Positions 50,577 to 61,179 of a stretch of 64,000 nucleotides of DNA are shown here, piece by piece. The first letter of the stretch is position 1. Every line of letters begins with the position of its first letter. The stretch covers positions 124,001-188,000 of the forward strand of contig AP019702.1 of assembly GCA_006739055.1 (NCBI GenBank). Reading direction: 5' to 3'. This DNA is from Allostella vacuolata. Lineage in GTDB: Bacteria; Pseudomonadota; Alphaproteobacteria; ATCC43930; Allostellaceae. A model generated the notes under the pieces. It searched no databases. It worked only from the letters and a program-made list of their open reading frames with translations, and was not told the origin of the DNA. The translations under genes and the position numbers were made by a program.

Positions 50577-51792
50577 CGGGCCGGGCCGGCGGGTTGTTGC
50601 GGACATAGCCGTCGCGGGTCTGCGGCAGCTTCCAGCCCAGCACCTTGGAGGCGACGAGCGTGCGCAGCACCTGGGCGGTGCCGCCGCCGATCGTGAACAT
50701 GCGGCAGTCGCGCACCATCCGCTCCAGCGGCAGCTCGCGGGAATAGCCGCGGGCGCCATGGAACTGCAGGGCGTCGTTGACGATGCGGATGGCGGCCTCG
50801 GACGCGAAGATCTTCGCCTGGGCGGCGAGCGCCGGGTCGGGGAAGGCGCTGCCGTTCGGCCCGCGCGACCGGGCGGCGGCATAGAGCATCAGGCGCGATG
50901 CGGTCAGCTGGGTCTGCATGTCGGCCAGCATCCATTGCAGGCCCTGGAACTCGCCGATCGGCCGGCCGAACTGCTCGCGCTCCTTGGCAAAGGCGACGGC
51001 GTGCTCGAAGGCGCCGGCGGCCACCCCCATGGCCACCGTGCCGGCCCCGACCCGCTGGCTGTTGTAGGCGTTGATCAGGTCGCCGAAACCGCGCGCCCAG
51101 CCGGACGGCGGCATCACCACCATGTCCTCGGCCACTTCCAGGTCCTCGAACGCCAGCTCGCCCTCGGGCATGCCGCGCAGGCCCATGGTCTGCTCGCGCC
51201 GCACCATCTTCAGGCCGGGCGCCTCGCCGCGGACCGCCAGGAAGCCGCCGATGCCGAGGCTGCGGCCCGTCTCGTCGAAGGCGCGGGCGAAGATCAGGTG
51301 CATCTTCGACACCCCGGCCCCGGTGATCCAGTGCTTGCGGCCGTTGAGGACGAAGCGGTCGCCGACCCGATCGGCACGGGTCGTCATGGCGGTGGCGTCG
51401 CTGCCGGCATCGGGCTCGGTGATGCAGATGGCGGGCTTGTCGCCGGCCAGCACCAGCTCGGCCGCCATCTTCTTCTGCCGCTCGCTGCCATAGGCCATGA
51501 CGGTCGAGATGGCGCCCATGTTCGCCTCGACGACGATGCGGGCGGTAACGGTGCAGGCCTTGGCCATCTCCTCGATTACCAGGACCGCGTCGAGGAAGGA
51601 CGCGCCCTGCCCGCCATAGGCCTTGGGCACGGTCATGCCGGTGAAGCCGGCGGCCGCCAGCTCCTTGACCACCGCCCACGGATACTGCTCCGAGCGGTCG
51701 GTCTCGGCGGCCTGCGGCCGCACCACGGCGTTCGCGAATTCCGCGGCGCGCGCCTGCAGCGCCCGTTCCCCGGCAGTCAGACCCAACGGCAT
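50563..51792 (-). CDS. Acyl-CoA dehydrogenase family protein
   Basis: 409 residues. ITEPDAGSDATAMTTRA and LNGRKHWITGAG are the middle-domain signatures; EREQFGRPIGEFQGLQWMLADM lies in the C-terminal FAD helix region. At the usual catalytic EGT site the sequence reads IGGGTAQVLRT, so that Glu is replaced. The IVD-type alternative position (DLERL) reads NSQRV. The catalytic base is therefore unclear. LysR and repeat motifs upstream, and a coupled ThDP enzyme downstream, point to a regulated catabolic unit. Confidence 0.92.
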   Translation of the reverse strand: MPLGLTAGERALQARAAEFANAVVRPQAAETDRSEQYPWAVVKELAAAGFTGMTVPKAYGGQGASFLDAVLVIEEMAKACTVTARIVVEANMGAISTVMAYGSERQKKMAAELVLAGDKPAICITEPDAGSDATAMTTRADRVGDRFVLNGRKHWITGAGVSKMHLIFARAFDETGRSLGIGGFLAVRGEAPGLKMVRREQTMGLRGMPEGELAFEDLEVAEDMVVMPPSGWARGFGDLINAYNSQRVGAGTVAMGVAAGAFEHAVAFAKEREQFGRPIGEFQGLQWMLADMQTQLTASRLMLYAAARSRGPNGSAFPDPALAAQAKIFASEAAIRIVNDALQFHGARGYSRELPLERMVRDCRMFTIGGGTAQVLRTLVASKVLGWKLPQTRDGYVRNNPPARPDAAE

Positions 51793-51848
51793 GGCAATCC
51801 TGTCCCCTGTTGCGCGATGCGGCAGCCCCGCAGCATATTCAATAATCC

Positions 51849-51890
51849 TGATGATGAAACATAGATAACTTCATCTCCGTTGATGATGAA
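51849..51890. promoter_or_regulatory. Direct and inverted repeats upstream of the acyl-CoA dehydrogenase gene
   Basis: TGATGATGAA occurs at 51849-51858 and again at 51881-51890, 32 bases apart (about three helical turns). An inverted TTCATC (51870-51875) lies between them. The stretch is AT-rich against the local average and sits 57-98 bases upstream of the leftward gene. It is a good candidate for LysR binding. Confidence 0.5.
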
Positions 51891-51891
51891 G

Positions 51892-52767
51892 CTAGCGGCC
51901 CAGGGCGGCGGCGTGGATCGCCTCCAGCACGGCTTCCAGGAGTGGCGCCTTCGCCGACTGCGGCCGGTAGACGAAGGATACCCGCCGCACCGCGTCCGGC
52001 TCGTCGATCGGCGATACCAGCAGCCGCCGTCGATGCATGTCTGCGACGCTGTGTTCCGGGACGATCGCCACGCCCAGGCCGCGCTCGACCATGACCAGGA
52101 TGGCCTCCAGCGAATCGAGCTCCATGAACTCGTCCGGATGCAGGCCGCGGCGCGCCAGGTAGCGGTCGATGATCTGGCCGACGCCGACGCGCCGGTCGAA
52201 GCGGATGAAGGGATGGTCGGCGAGCCCGGCCAGGGTCGGCGGCCCGCGGCCCGAGACCGACGACACGATCGCCAGCCGCTCGTGCAGGATGGCGGTGCAG
52301 GCGAGGCCGGCCGGCAGCGTCTGCGGCTCGGTCACGATGGCGGCGTCGAGCGCGCCCGCGCGGACATGCTCGATCAGCGCCTCCGACAGGCCGACCTCGA
52401 TCTTGATCCGGATTTCCGGGTAGCGCCGGCCGATCGCGATCAGCCCGTCGGGCAGCAGGCCGAGCGTCGCCGTCGAGATGGCGCCCAGCGCCAGCCGGCC
52501 GGCCAGCGCCGCGCGGTCCTGCACCGTCTCGCGGATCGTCTCGGCCAGGGCCAGGATCTGCCGCGCCGGCTTGACGATGGCGACGGCGGCGGCGGTCATC
52601 GCCGGCGGGCGCATGGTCCGGTCGAACAGGGTCACCCCCAGTTCCCGTTCCAGGGCCTTGATCTGCATGCTGACGGCGGACTGGTTGAGGCCGAGCCGCC
52701 GCGCCGCCTCGACGAAGGACTGGCCGTCATGGATGGCGACCAGGCTCTGCAGCGCCTTCAGGTTCAT
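51892..52767 (-). CDS. LysR family transcriptional regulator
   Basis: 291 residues. The winged helix-turn-helix (about 1-60: LQSLVAIHDGQSFVEAARRLGLNQSAVSMQIKALE, quoted here in pieces as SFVEAARRL and NQSAVSMQI) is standard. The effector domain runs from about residue 90 to the end. It lies directly upstream of, and on the same strand as, the acyl-CoA dehydrogenase gene, with repeat motifs in the gap. The effector is unknown. Confidence 0.92.
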   Translation of the reverse strand: MNLKALQSLVAIHDGQSFVEAARRLGLNQSAVSMQIKALERELGVTLFDRTMRPPAMTAAAVAIVKPARQILALAETIRETVQDRAALAGRLALGAISTATLGLLPDGLIAIGRRYPEIRIKIEVGLSEALIEHVRAGALDAAIVTEPQTLPAGLACTAILHERLAIVSSVSGRGPPTLAGLADHPFIRFDRRVGVGQIIDRYLARRGLHPDEFMELDSLEAILVMVERGLGVAIVPEHSVADMHRRRLLVSPIDEPDAVRRVSFVYRPQSAKAPLLEAVLEAIHAAALGR

Positions 52768-52794
52768 GCGCGCGCCGGGTTCATGGGGCCGGGT

Positions 52795-53832
52795 TCATAG
52801 GGTCCGGGCGGCCCCGAGACGGGCCCGGAAGTCGCGATAGCCCTCGATCGGCCCGACCGTCTCGGCGGCGTGGACGCCGCGGGCGATCGCGCGGGCCATG
52901 CAGTCGGCCGCCAGCGTGCCGAGCCGGGCGAGCCACAGGGGCCGCGGCTCCGGCAAGGGCGTGCGGCCGGTGGCGATGGCGAAGATGGTGTCGCCGTCGA
53001 ACGGCGTATGCACGGGGCGGATCGCCCGGGCGAAGCCGTCATGGGCCATCAGCGCCAGGCGGCGGGCCTCCACCTGGGTCAGGTCGGCGTCCGTGGCGAC
53101 GATGCCGATGGTGGTGTTGGCGCCGGGGATGGCGCGCTTGCCGTCCATGTCTGAGGCGACGTCGAGCGGCCCGGCCGGCGGCACCTGCCCGCCCATCTCG
53201 CCCGCCTGCTCCAGTGCCCAGGCGTGGAAGGTGGCGGTGCCTGGATGGATGACGCTGCCCCAGGGGTTGGCGGCGACCAGCGCCCCCACCGTCGGGCCCT
53301 CGTCCAGCCGCCACGAGGCGCTGCCGAGCCCGCCCTTCAGCTGCCCGGCGCGGGCCCCCATGCCGGCCCCGGCATTGCCAAGCGCGAAGGCCGGGCCGGC
53401 GGCGTCGCAGGCCAGCCCCGCCAGCCGGCGATAGGGCGGCTCGTCGCCCCAGCCCTTGTCGCCGCCATTGGTCAGGTCGAACAGGATCGCGGTCGGCACC
53501 ACCGGCACCACGGTGCCGGCGAAGGCCAGGCCGCGGCCGGCCCGCGCCAGCCAGGCGCGGGTGCCCGAGGCCGCATCCAGCCCGAAGGCGGACCCGCCCG
53601 ACAGCACCAGCGCCTCGACCCGCCCGCCGGCGATGCAGGTGAGGTCGAGCGCGTCGGTCTCGCTGGTGCCGGGCGCGCCGCCGCGCACGTCGACGGCCGC
53701 GACGGCCGGGCGGTCGGCCAGCAGCACGGTGACGCCGGAGCGCGCGCGCGCGTCCTGGGCATTGCCGACGGCGATGCCGGCGACGTCGGTGATCAGGTTC
53801 CGCGGACCGGGGCGGACGGGGGCGATGGGCAT
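52795..53832 (-). CDS. P1 (DmpA/BapA-type) family peptidase
   Basis: 345 residues from the ATG at 53832. NLITDVAGIAVGNAQD opens the fold. LSGGSAFGLDAASG and GNAGAGMGARAGQLKGGLGSAS follow, the last containing the Gly-Ser region where these N-terminal nucleophile hydrolases self-cleave. Relatives release N-terminal amino acids or act on beta-peptides and amides. It is a single gene, leftward, followed by the LysR gene. Confidence 0.85.
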   Translation of the reverse strand: MPIAPVRPGPRNLITDVAGIAVGNAQDARARSGVTVLLADRPAVAAVDVRGGAPGTSETDALDLTCIAGGRVEALVLSGGSAFGLDAASGTRAWLARAGRGLAFAGTVVPVVPTAILFDLTNGGDKGWGDEPPYRRLAGLACDAAGPAFALGNAGAGMGARAGQLKGGLGSASWRLDEGPTVGALVAANPWGSVIHPGTATFHAWALEQAGEMGGQVPPAGPLDVASDMDGKRAIPGANTTIGIVATDADLTQVEARRLALMAHDGFARAIRPVHTPFDGDTIFAIATGRTPLPEPRPLWLARLGTLAADCMARAIARGVHAAETVGPIEGYRDFRARLGAARTL

Positions 53833-53919
53833 GGCCGACACCCTATCCGAACGCCCCGCATCCATGGCAATCATTGGTGAAGAACGGGATCGACGACGCT
53901 TGGGGAAGGGGATGTCCGG

Positions 53920-54537
53920 ATGCTCTACGACCTGACGACGCTGACGCTGCGGCCGGCCACGGTGGCAGGCGCCCTGCCGCGCCTCCAGGAATGGCTGGAG
54001 GCGACGCCGCTGAAGGGCGAGCTGCTCGGCTGCTGGGTGGCCGAGGTGGGCCTGCTCAACACCATCCTGCTGCTGCGCGGCTATGGCGAGGACCGCGACG
54101 CCCTGCTGGCCGACCATGCGGCGATCACCGGGATGGAGAACCCGTTCGGCATCGGCGACCTCACCGTCGCCCGCACCATGGACGCCTACCAGCCGTTTCC
54201 CTTCCTGCCGCCGATCCGCCCCGGCAGCTACGGCCCGGTCTACGAGGTGCGGACCTACATGATGGCCCCGCACGGCCTGGCGCCCACCATCCAGGGCTGG
54301 GAGGAGACGCTGCCCGGCCGCCTCGCCCTCTCGACCCCGCTGGTCGGCATGTATTCCATCACCGGCGCCGGCACCCGCTTCGTCCATATCTGGCCCTATG
54401 CCAGCATGAACGACCGCTACCGTATCCGCACCGAGGCGCAGGAGAAGGGCCTGTGGCCGCCCAAGGGCCGCACCGACCGCCTGCTGGAGATGAAGTCGGA
54501 GCTGTACCTGCCGGCGAAGTTCTCTCCGACGCAGTGA
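53920..54537 (+). CDS. NIPSNAP family protein
   Basis: 205 residues formed by two ferredoxin-like repeats. The second, VYEVRTYMMAPHGLAPTIQGW with GTRFVHIWPYASMNDR, is the characteristic NIPSNAP pattern. Function in bacteria is unknown, though the genes often accompany catabolic clusters. It is divergent from the P1 peptidase and convergent with fic, whose stop lies eight bases beyond. Confidence 0.87.
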   Translation: MLYDLTTLTLRPATVAGALPRLQEWLEATPLKGELLGCWVAEVGLLNTILLLRGYGEDRDALLADHAAITGMENPFGIGDLTVARTMDAYQPFPFLPPIRPGSYGPVYEVRTYMMAPHGLAPTIQGWEETLPGRLALSTPLVGMYSITGAGTRFVHIWPYASMNDRYRIRTEAQEKGLWPPKGRTDRLLEMKSELYLPAKFSPTQ

Positions 54538-54545
54538 GGGGATTC

Positions 54546-55772
54546 TTACGTTTCAGGGAAAAGGCGGGGAAAGAGCACGTCGAGGGCATCGACCGGAAAT
54601 CGCAACGAAACCGGCCCCTTCGGGGTATCGGACGCGAGCAGTCCGGCGGCGAGGACGTCGTTGAATACCCTTCTCGCCGTTCGCTCGGGCAGGCCGGTGA
54701 TCCGGGAGGCGTCCCCGCGCTCGAATTCTCCCCGGATCAGCGCCTCCTCGAGGAGGCGCGCGGCCGGCGGTTTCAGCGTCGTGCTGCGATCGACAAGGGC
54801 ACGCAGGCGGCGCGCGAGCATATCGATCTCGAAGAGGCCGGTCATGAAGGTGACCTGGTCGATGCAAACCTTCAGGAACCAGAGGGTGAAATCGACCAGG
54901 GCGCGGAGGGAGAGATTTCCGCGGCCGTCGAGGTCGCCCTGCCGGGGCATGTCGGCGTGGTCCATCATGCGCTTGTAGTCGCCGCGGCTGTCGAGCCCGC
55001 GGGCGAGGCCGCGTGAGATGGACCACAGCCCATGGGCTCCTACGCCGGCAACATGGGCCATCGCGTGGCTCATCAGCCGGCTGACACGCCCGTTTCCGTC
55101 CGGGAACGGATGGATGTAATTGAACCGATGATGCGCCACGGGAATGGTCAGGATGCGGGCTCCCATGCCGAGGCGCTCCAGCCGGTAACGGCTTTCGAAG
55201 TGTCGCATGAAGTCCGCGACACGGCCGCTGGCGGGGGGCTGATGCCGCCCGACCGCAACATCATGTTCGGGCTTGGTCCGCCAGGTGCCCGGCACCATCG
55301 TGAAGGCCCGCCCGGCGCCCTGGATGTGGAGCATGGCGGTCGGCGCATCGCGATAGAATCCCCGATGCAGGTGCAACAGGAAGTCCACGGACGCAGGCTC
55401 CGGCAGTTCGTCGGCCTCGGCAAGCCGATCCAGTCCGGCCTGGACGCGGACGTGGGCGGCGGCTTCGATCTGGAGATCGCGGCGCACCGGGTCGAGATCG
55501 AACTCCCCGGCCAGCGCGCGCTCGATATCGCGAGGCCGCGTGTTGTGACCTTCGATCAGGTTGCTGTAGTAGGTGTTCATGATCCGCACCAGGCCGGCCA
55601 GGCTGGCGGCGGTGCGCGGATGAAGCGCGCGGCCCAGGGTCGCGGATGCTGCGGCGAGTTCGGCGACGGCATCCGCAACGCCTTCCGGCACGTCTTCCAG
55701 ACGCGCCGGCTCGATCCGCTGGACGCTTTCTACGATCACCGGATTGGCCGATCTTTCATGACGGCTAACCAT
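54546..55772 (-). CDS. Fic-domain protein (probable AMPylase), class II
   Basis: 408 residues from the ATG at 55772. The Fic motif HPFPDGNGR (221-229) is complete. An inhibitory motif SNLIEG (70-75) in the N-terminal helix fits (S/T)xxxE(G/N), marking a self-inhibited class II enzyme that transfers AMP to hydroxyl side chains. A C-terminal winged helix is likely (RGDASRITGLPERTARRV), so it may bind DNA and repress itself through the adjoining operator. No toxin-antitoxin partner gene is present. Confidence 0.92.
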   Translation of the reverse strand: MVSRHERSANPVIVESVQRIEPARLEDVPEGVADAVAELAAASATLGRALHPRTAASLAGLVRIMNTYYSNLIEGHNTRPRDIERALAGEFDLDPVRRDLQIEAAAHVRVQAGLDRLAEADELPEPASVDFLLHLHRGFYRDAPTAMLHIQGAGRAFTMVPGTWRTKPEHDVAVGRHQPPASGRVADFMRHFESRYRLERLGMGARILTIPVAHHRFNYIHPFPDGNGRVSRLMSHAMAHVAGVGAHGLWSISRGLARGLDSRGDYKRMMDHADMPRQGDLDGRGNLSLRALVDFTLWFLKVCIDQVTFMTGLFEIDMLARRLRALVDRSTTLKPPAARLLEEALIRGEFERGDASRITGLPERTARRVFNDVLAAGLLASDTPKGPVSLRFPVDALDVLFPRLFPET

Positions 55773-55781
55773 AAGAGTCAA

Positions 55782-55810
55782 ATAGGATTATTCCTATCCG
55801 TGCAATAGGA
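55782..55810. promoter_or_regulatory. Inverted-repeat operator upstream of fic
   Basis: ATAGGA (55782-55787), its reverse complement TCCTAT (55792-55797) and another ATAGGA (55805-55810) lie 10-38 bases upstream of the fic ATG, in a markedly AT-richer patch. The first two form a palindrome with a four-base centre. Three half-sites suggest cooperative binding, probably by the Fic protein's own winged helix. Confidence 0.6.
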
Positions 55811-55894
55811 ATGGCCGATTGTTTGGCCGATCTTGGCGGGGCGCGCTCGAACACCCGCTTGACCCGGCCGCCGGCCGTCACTAGGTTCCGCCCT

Positions 55895-55938
55895 CGTTCT
55901 CGCTCGTCCGAGAACGCTCAAGCCCCCGAGGGGGCCGG
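55895..55938 (+). other. Hairpins in the leader region of ffh
   Basis: CGTTCTCG (55895-55902) pairs perfectly with CGAGAACG (55909-55916). A second run, GCCCCC-GA-GGGGGC, follows at about 55922-55936. Both lie 100-140 bases upstream of the ffh ATG. They may be a leader attenuator or just a terminator on upstream read-through. Confidence 0.4.
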
Positions 55939-56031
55939 CCGGTCCGCGAGTGTCGCGCGCCGGCCCGATGTCGTTTGGGCGCGTCGCGCTCGTGGGTCTC
56001 AAGCGCCCGGATGGCCGGGCAGGGTGAGTGC

Positions 56032-57429
<1,398 letters not shown>

Positions 57430-57500
57430 GGCGCGCCGGACCACCATTCACCCGCCATCGAACCCGACAGACACGCGTTCCAATCGGAGACCGAATACCC

Positions 57501-57842
57501 ATGCTGAAGATCCGGCTCGCCCGCGGCGGCGCCAAGAAGCGCCCCCACTACTCGATCGTCGTCACCGACTCGCGCAACCCGCGCGACGGCCGCTTCCTCG
57601 AGAAGATCGGCACCTACAACCCGATGCTGGCGCGCGACCATGCCGACCGCATCAAGCTGAACGACGAGCGCGCCACCCACTGGCTGAACTTCGGCGCCCA
57701 GCCGTCGGACCGCGTCGCCCGCTTCCTCAGCGACCGCGGCCTGCGCGCGCCGGTCGTCCACAAGGAGACGCCGAAGAAGAGCGCGCCCAAGGCGAAGGCC
57801 CAGGAGCGGGCCAAGGCCGCCGCCGCGCTGGCCGGCGAGTAG
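57501..57842 (+). CDS. rpsP: 30S ribosomal protein S16
   Basis: 113 residues. [20 protein letters not shown] and [18 protein letters not shown] are the S16 signatures. The C-terminal tail is Lys/Ala-rich, longer than in E. coli and usual in alphaproteobacteria. It binds 16S rRNA early in assembly. The gene lies 71 bases after ffh and 36 before rimM. Confidence 0.97.
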   Translation: MLKIRLARGGAKKRPHYSIVVTDSRNPRDGRFLEKIGTYNPMLARDHADRIKLNDERATHWLNFGAQPSDRVARFLSDRGLRAPVVHKETPKKSAPKAKAQERAKAAAALAGE

Positions 57843-57878
57843 GGCCGGAAGTCGGGGCTCCAGGGACAGGCCGGGACC

Positions 57879-58505
57879 ATGACGGGCACAGGACCGGAGG
57901 CCGCCACGGGCGGCGATCCGCTGGTGCTGATCGGCGTGGTCGTCGGCGTCCACGGGGTGCGCGGCAACGTGCGGATCAAGAGCTACACCGGCGACCCGTC
58001 GGCCGTCGGCCGCTATGGCCCGATCCTCGACGGCGAGGGGCGGCCGGTGCGGCTGCGCGTGGTCGGCGAGGCCAAGGGCACGGTGGTGGCGCAGTTCCAG
58101 GGCGTGGCCGACCGCGACCGGGCCGAGGCGCTGCGCGGAACCCGCCTCTTCGTTCCGCGCTCGGCCCTGCCGCCGCCCGAGGAGGAGGAATTCTACCACG
58201 CCGACCTGATCGGCCTGGCGGTGGAGACCCTGGACGGCCGCGGCCTTGGCCGCGTCGTCGAGGTCGCCAACCACGGTGCCGGCGACATGCTGGAGGTGCG
58301 GCCGCCGGAGGGCGCCTCGCTTCTGGTGCCGTTCACCCGGGCGGCCGTACCCGTCGTCGACGTGGCCGGCGGCCGGGTCGTCGTCGACCCGCCGGCCGGC
58401 CTGCTCGACCCGGTTCGCCCGGACGAGCGCGACGGCCAGGAGGACGCCTCGGCGGATGCTTCGCCGGATGGCGCTTCACCGGACGATGGGGAGGCCCGGC
58501 CATGA
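57879..58505 (+). CDS. rimM: 16S rRNA processing protein RimM
   Basis: 208 residues: an N-terminal RimM domain ([20 protein letters not shown], seen as [11 protein letters not shown]) and a PRC-barrel ([34 protein letters not shown]). It has an extended acidic C-terminal tail ([19 protein letters not shown]). It helps 30S maturation by binding S19. The stop overlaps the trmD start by four bases. Confidence 0.95.
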   Translation: MTGTGPEAATGGDPLVLIGVVVGVHGVRGNVRIKSYTGDPSAVGRYGPILDGEGRPVRLRVVGEAKGTVVAQFQGVADRDRAEALRGTRLFVPRSALPPPEEEEFYHADLIGLAVETLDGRGLGRVVEVANHGAGDMLEVRPPEGASLLVPFTRAAVPVVDVAGGRVVVDPPAGLLDPVRPDERDGQEDASADASPDGASPDDGEARP

Positions 58506-59233
58506 GCCGCGCCGGATGGACCGTGCGGGTGCTGACGCTGTTCCCGGAGATGTTCCCGGGGCCGCTCGGCCACTCGCTCGCCGGCAAGGCGCTGGAGGCC
58601 GGGTTGTGGTCCCTGGAAGCGGTGGACATCCGCTATTTCGCGAGCGATAAGCACCGCTCCGTGGACGATGCGGCGTTCGGCGGCGGCCCCGGGCTGGTGA
58701 TGCGCCCCGACGTGATCGATGCGGCGCTTGCCGCCGTGATGGGCGTGGCCGGTCCGGAGCGGGCCCACCCCGACGCCGGACCGCTCATCTACCTGACGCC
58801 GCGCGGCCGTCCGCTGACCCAGGACCGGGTCCGCGAGCTGGCGGCGGAGCGGCAGGTGACGGTGCTGTGCGGCCGCTACGAGGGGGTCGACGAACGCGTT
58901 CTCGAGGCCTGGAAGGTCGAGGAGATCAGCGTCGGCGACTATGTCCTCTCCGGCGGCGAGCCGGCGGCGATCGTCCTCATCGATGCCTGCGTCCGGCTGT
59001 TGCCGGGCGTGATGGGCGATGCGGAGACGCTGGCCGAGGAAAGTTTCGAAGGGGGGTTGCTCGAATACCCCCACTATACGCGCCCCCAGGAATGGCGGGG
59101 CCGCAAGGTGCCGGAGGTGCTTGCCTCCGGCCACCACGAGAATATCCGCGCCTGGCGGCGCGCCCAGTCCGAAGCGACGACGCGCGAGCGACGTCCGGAC
59201 CTCTGGGCCGCCATCGGGCGCCACCGGCAGTGA
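58502..59233 (+). CDS. trmD: tRNA (guanine-N1)-methyltransferase TrmD
   Basis: 243 residues. [13 protein letters not shown] starts the SPOUT fold, with [24 protein letters not shown] and [14 protein letters not shown] forming the trefoil-knot AdoMet site. It methylates G37 of tRNAs and prevents frameshifting. Coupled to rimM; rplS follows after 15 bases. Confidence 0.97.
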   Translation: MSRAGWTVRVLTLFPEMFPGPLGHSLAGKALEAGLWSLEAVDIRYFASDKHRSVDDAAFGGGPGLVMRPDVIDAALAAVMGVAGPERAHPDAGPLIYLTPRGRPLTQDRVRELAAERQVTVLCGRYEGVDERVLEAWKVEEISVGDYVLSGGEPAAIVLIDACVRLLPGVMGDAETLAEESFEGGLLEYPHYTRPQEWRGRKVPEVLASGHHENIRAWRRAQSEATTRERRPDLWAAIGRHRQ

Positions 59234-59248
59234 AGGAAGGGTAGTGCG

Positions 59249-59653
59249 ATGAACGTGCTTCAGAAGTTCGAGGCCGAGCAGGTCGAAAAGCTCCTCGCCG
59301 AGCGCGGCGTGCCGGAGTTCGGCCCGGGCGACACGCTCCGGGTCAGCGTCAAGGTGGTGGAGGGCGAGCGCGAGCGCGTCCAGGCGTTCGAGGGCGTGTG
59401 CATCGCCCGCAAGAACGCCGGGGTGAACTCCAGCTTCACCGTCCGCAAGATCTCCTACGGCGAGGGCGTGGAGCGCATCTTCCCGCTCTATTCGCCGCGC
59501 ATCACGCTGATCGACGTGGTCCGCCGCGGCGACGTGCGCCGCGCCAAGCTCTATTATCTCCGCGGGCTGACCGGCAAGGCCGCGCGCATCGCCGAGAAGG
59601 GCTACAACAGCGGCGACGCCGCCGCCAAGAAGTCCGCCGCCGCCAAGAAGTAA
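59249..59653 (+). CDS. rplS: 50S ribosomal protein L19
   Basis: 134 residues. [20 protein letters not shown] and [18 protein letters not shown] are L19 marks; the tail is rich in Lys and Ala. It lies at the subunit interface. It closes the rpsP-rimM-trmD-rplS run; a long stem in the next gap may separate it from leuC. Confidence 0.97.
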   Translation: MNVLQKFEAEQVEKLLAERGVPEFGPGDTLRVSVKVVEGERERVQAFEGVCIARKNAGVNSSFTVRKISYGEGVERIFPLYSPRITLIDVVRRGDVRRAKLYYLRGLTGKAARIAEKGYNSGDAAAKKSAAAKK

Positions 59654-59665
59654 AGGCCGAGAGCC

Positions 59666-59711
59666 CCCCGCGGATCGACCAGCCGGGACTGTCCAGCCGG
59701 CATCCGTGGGG
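59666..59711 (+). other. Long stem-loop between rplS and leuC
   Basis: CCCCGCGGAT (59666-59675) pairs with ATCCGTGGGG (59702-59711), ten pairs including one G-U, around a 26-base loop with its own GCCGG repeats. It could end the ribosomal transcript or serve as a leader structure for leuCDB. No U-tract or leucine-codon leader peptide is obvious. Confidence 0.4.
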
Positions 59712-59749
59712 CCAATCTCCGCCGGAGATACCCGAGGATCGCCCCTGCC

Positions 59750-61159
59750 ATGGCCAAGCCGCGCACGCTCTTCGACAAGATCTGGGACAGCCACGTCGTC
59801 GATCGCCAGGAGGACGGCACCTGCGTCCTCTATGTCGACCGCCACCTGGTGCATGAGGTGACCAGCCCGCAGGCCTTCGAGGGCCTGCGCATGGCCAACC
59901 GCCGGGTCCGCCGCCCCGACGCCACGCTCGCCGTCGCCGACCACAACATCCCGACGACGAACCGGGCCGCCGGCATCGAGGACCCGGAATCCCGGCTCCA
60001 GGTCGAGACGCTGGAGAAGAATGTGGCCGCCTTCGGCGTGCCCTACTTCCCGGTCGAGGACGTGCGCCAGGGCATCGTCCACATCATCGGGCCGGAGCAG
60101 GGCTTCACCCTGCCCGGCACGACGATCGTCTGCGGCGACAGCCATACCTCCACCCATGGTGCGTTCGGGGCGCTCGCCTTCGGCATCGGCACGTCCGAGG
60201 TCGAGCATGTGCTGGCGACCCAGACCATCATCCAGCGGCCGGCCAAGAACATGCTGGTGGCGATCGACGGCGACCTGCCGTTCGGGGTGACGGCCAAGGA
60301 CCTGGTGCTGGCGGTGATCGGCCGCATCGGCACCGCCGGCGGCACCGGGCACGTCATCGAGTATGCCGGCAAGGCCATCCGCGACCTTTCCATGGAAGGC
60401 CGCATGACCGTCTGCAACATGACGATCGAGGGCGGCGCGCGGGCCGGCCTGATCGCGCCCGACGAGACCACCTTCGCCTACCTGGCCGGCCGGCCGATGG
60501 CGCCCAAGGGCGGGCAGTTCGAGCAGGCGGTCGCCTACTGGCGCACCCTGCCGAGCGACGAGGGCGCGGTCTACGACAAGGTGGTGCGGATCGACGCTGC
60601 CTCGATCGTGCCGCAGGTCACCTGGGGCACCAGCCCCGAGGACGTGCTGCCGATCACGGCCACCGTGCCCGACCCGGCCGCGGTCGCGGACGAGGCCAAG
60701 CGCGAATCGATGGAGCGCGCGCTCGCCTACATGGGCCTGACCCCGGGCGTGCCGCTGACCGAGGTGCCGGTGCAGAAGGTCTTCATCGGCTCCTGCACCA
60801 ACGGCCGCATCGAGGACCTGCGGGCGGCGGCCGCCGTCGCGCGCGGCCGCCGGGTCGCGGCCGGCGTGCATGCGCTGGTCGTGCCCGGCTCGGGCCTGGT
60901 CAAGGAGCAGGCCGAGGCCGAGGGCCTGGACCGCATCTTCCTGGAGGCCGGCTTCGACTGGCGCGAGCCCGGCTGCTCGATGTGCCTGGCCATGAATGCC
61001 GACAAGCTGCAGCCGGGCGAGCGCTGCGCGTCCACCTCGAACCGCAACTTCGAGGGCCGCCAGGGTCGCGGCGGGCGCACCCATCTGGTCAGCCCGGCGA
61101 TGGCCGCCGCGGCCGCGGTCACCGGCCACCTGGCCGACGTCCGCGATCTGGCCGCCTGA
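59750..61159 (+). CDS. leuC: 3-isopropylmalate dehydratase large subunit
   Basis: 469 residues of the aconitase superfamily. [41 protein letters not shown] and CSMCLAMN give the three cysteines that hold the 4Fe-4S cluster. With LeuD it isomerises 2-isopropylmalate to 3-isopropylmalate in leucine synthesis. leuD follows after 20 bases. Confidence 0.97.
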   Translation: MAKPRTLFDKIWDSHVVDRQEDGTCVLYVDRHLVHEVTSPQAFEGLRMANRRVRRPDATLAVADHNIPTTNRAAGIEDPESRLQVETLEKNVAAFGVPYFPVEDVRQGIVHIIGPEQGFTLPGTTIVCGDSHTSTHGAFGALAFGIGTSEVEHVLATQTIIQRPAKNMLVAIDGDLPFGVTAKDLVLAVIGRIGTAGGTGHVIEYAGKAIRDLSMEGRMTVCNMTIEGGARAGLIAPDETTFAYLAGRPMAPKGGQFEQAVAYWRTLPSDEGAVYDKVVRIDAASIVPQVTWGTSPEDVLPITATVPDPAAVADEAKRESMERALAYMGLTPGVPLTEVPVQKVFIGSCTNGRIEDLRAAAAVARGRRVAAGVHALVVPGSGLVKEQAEAEGLDRIFLEAGFDWREPGCSMCLAMNADKLQPGERCASTSNRNFEGRQGRGGRTHLVSPAMAAAAAVTGHLADVRDLAA

Positions 61160-61179
61160 CGACAGGGGAGGGAAGGGCG

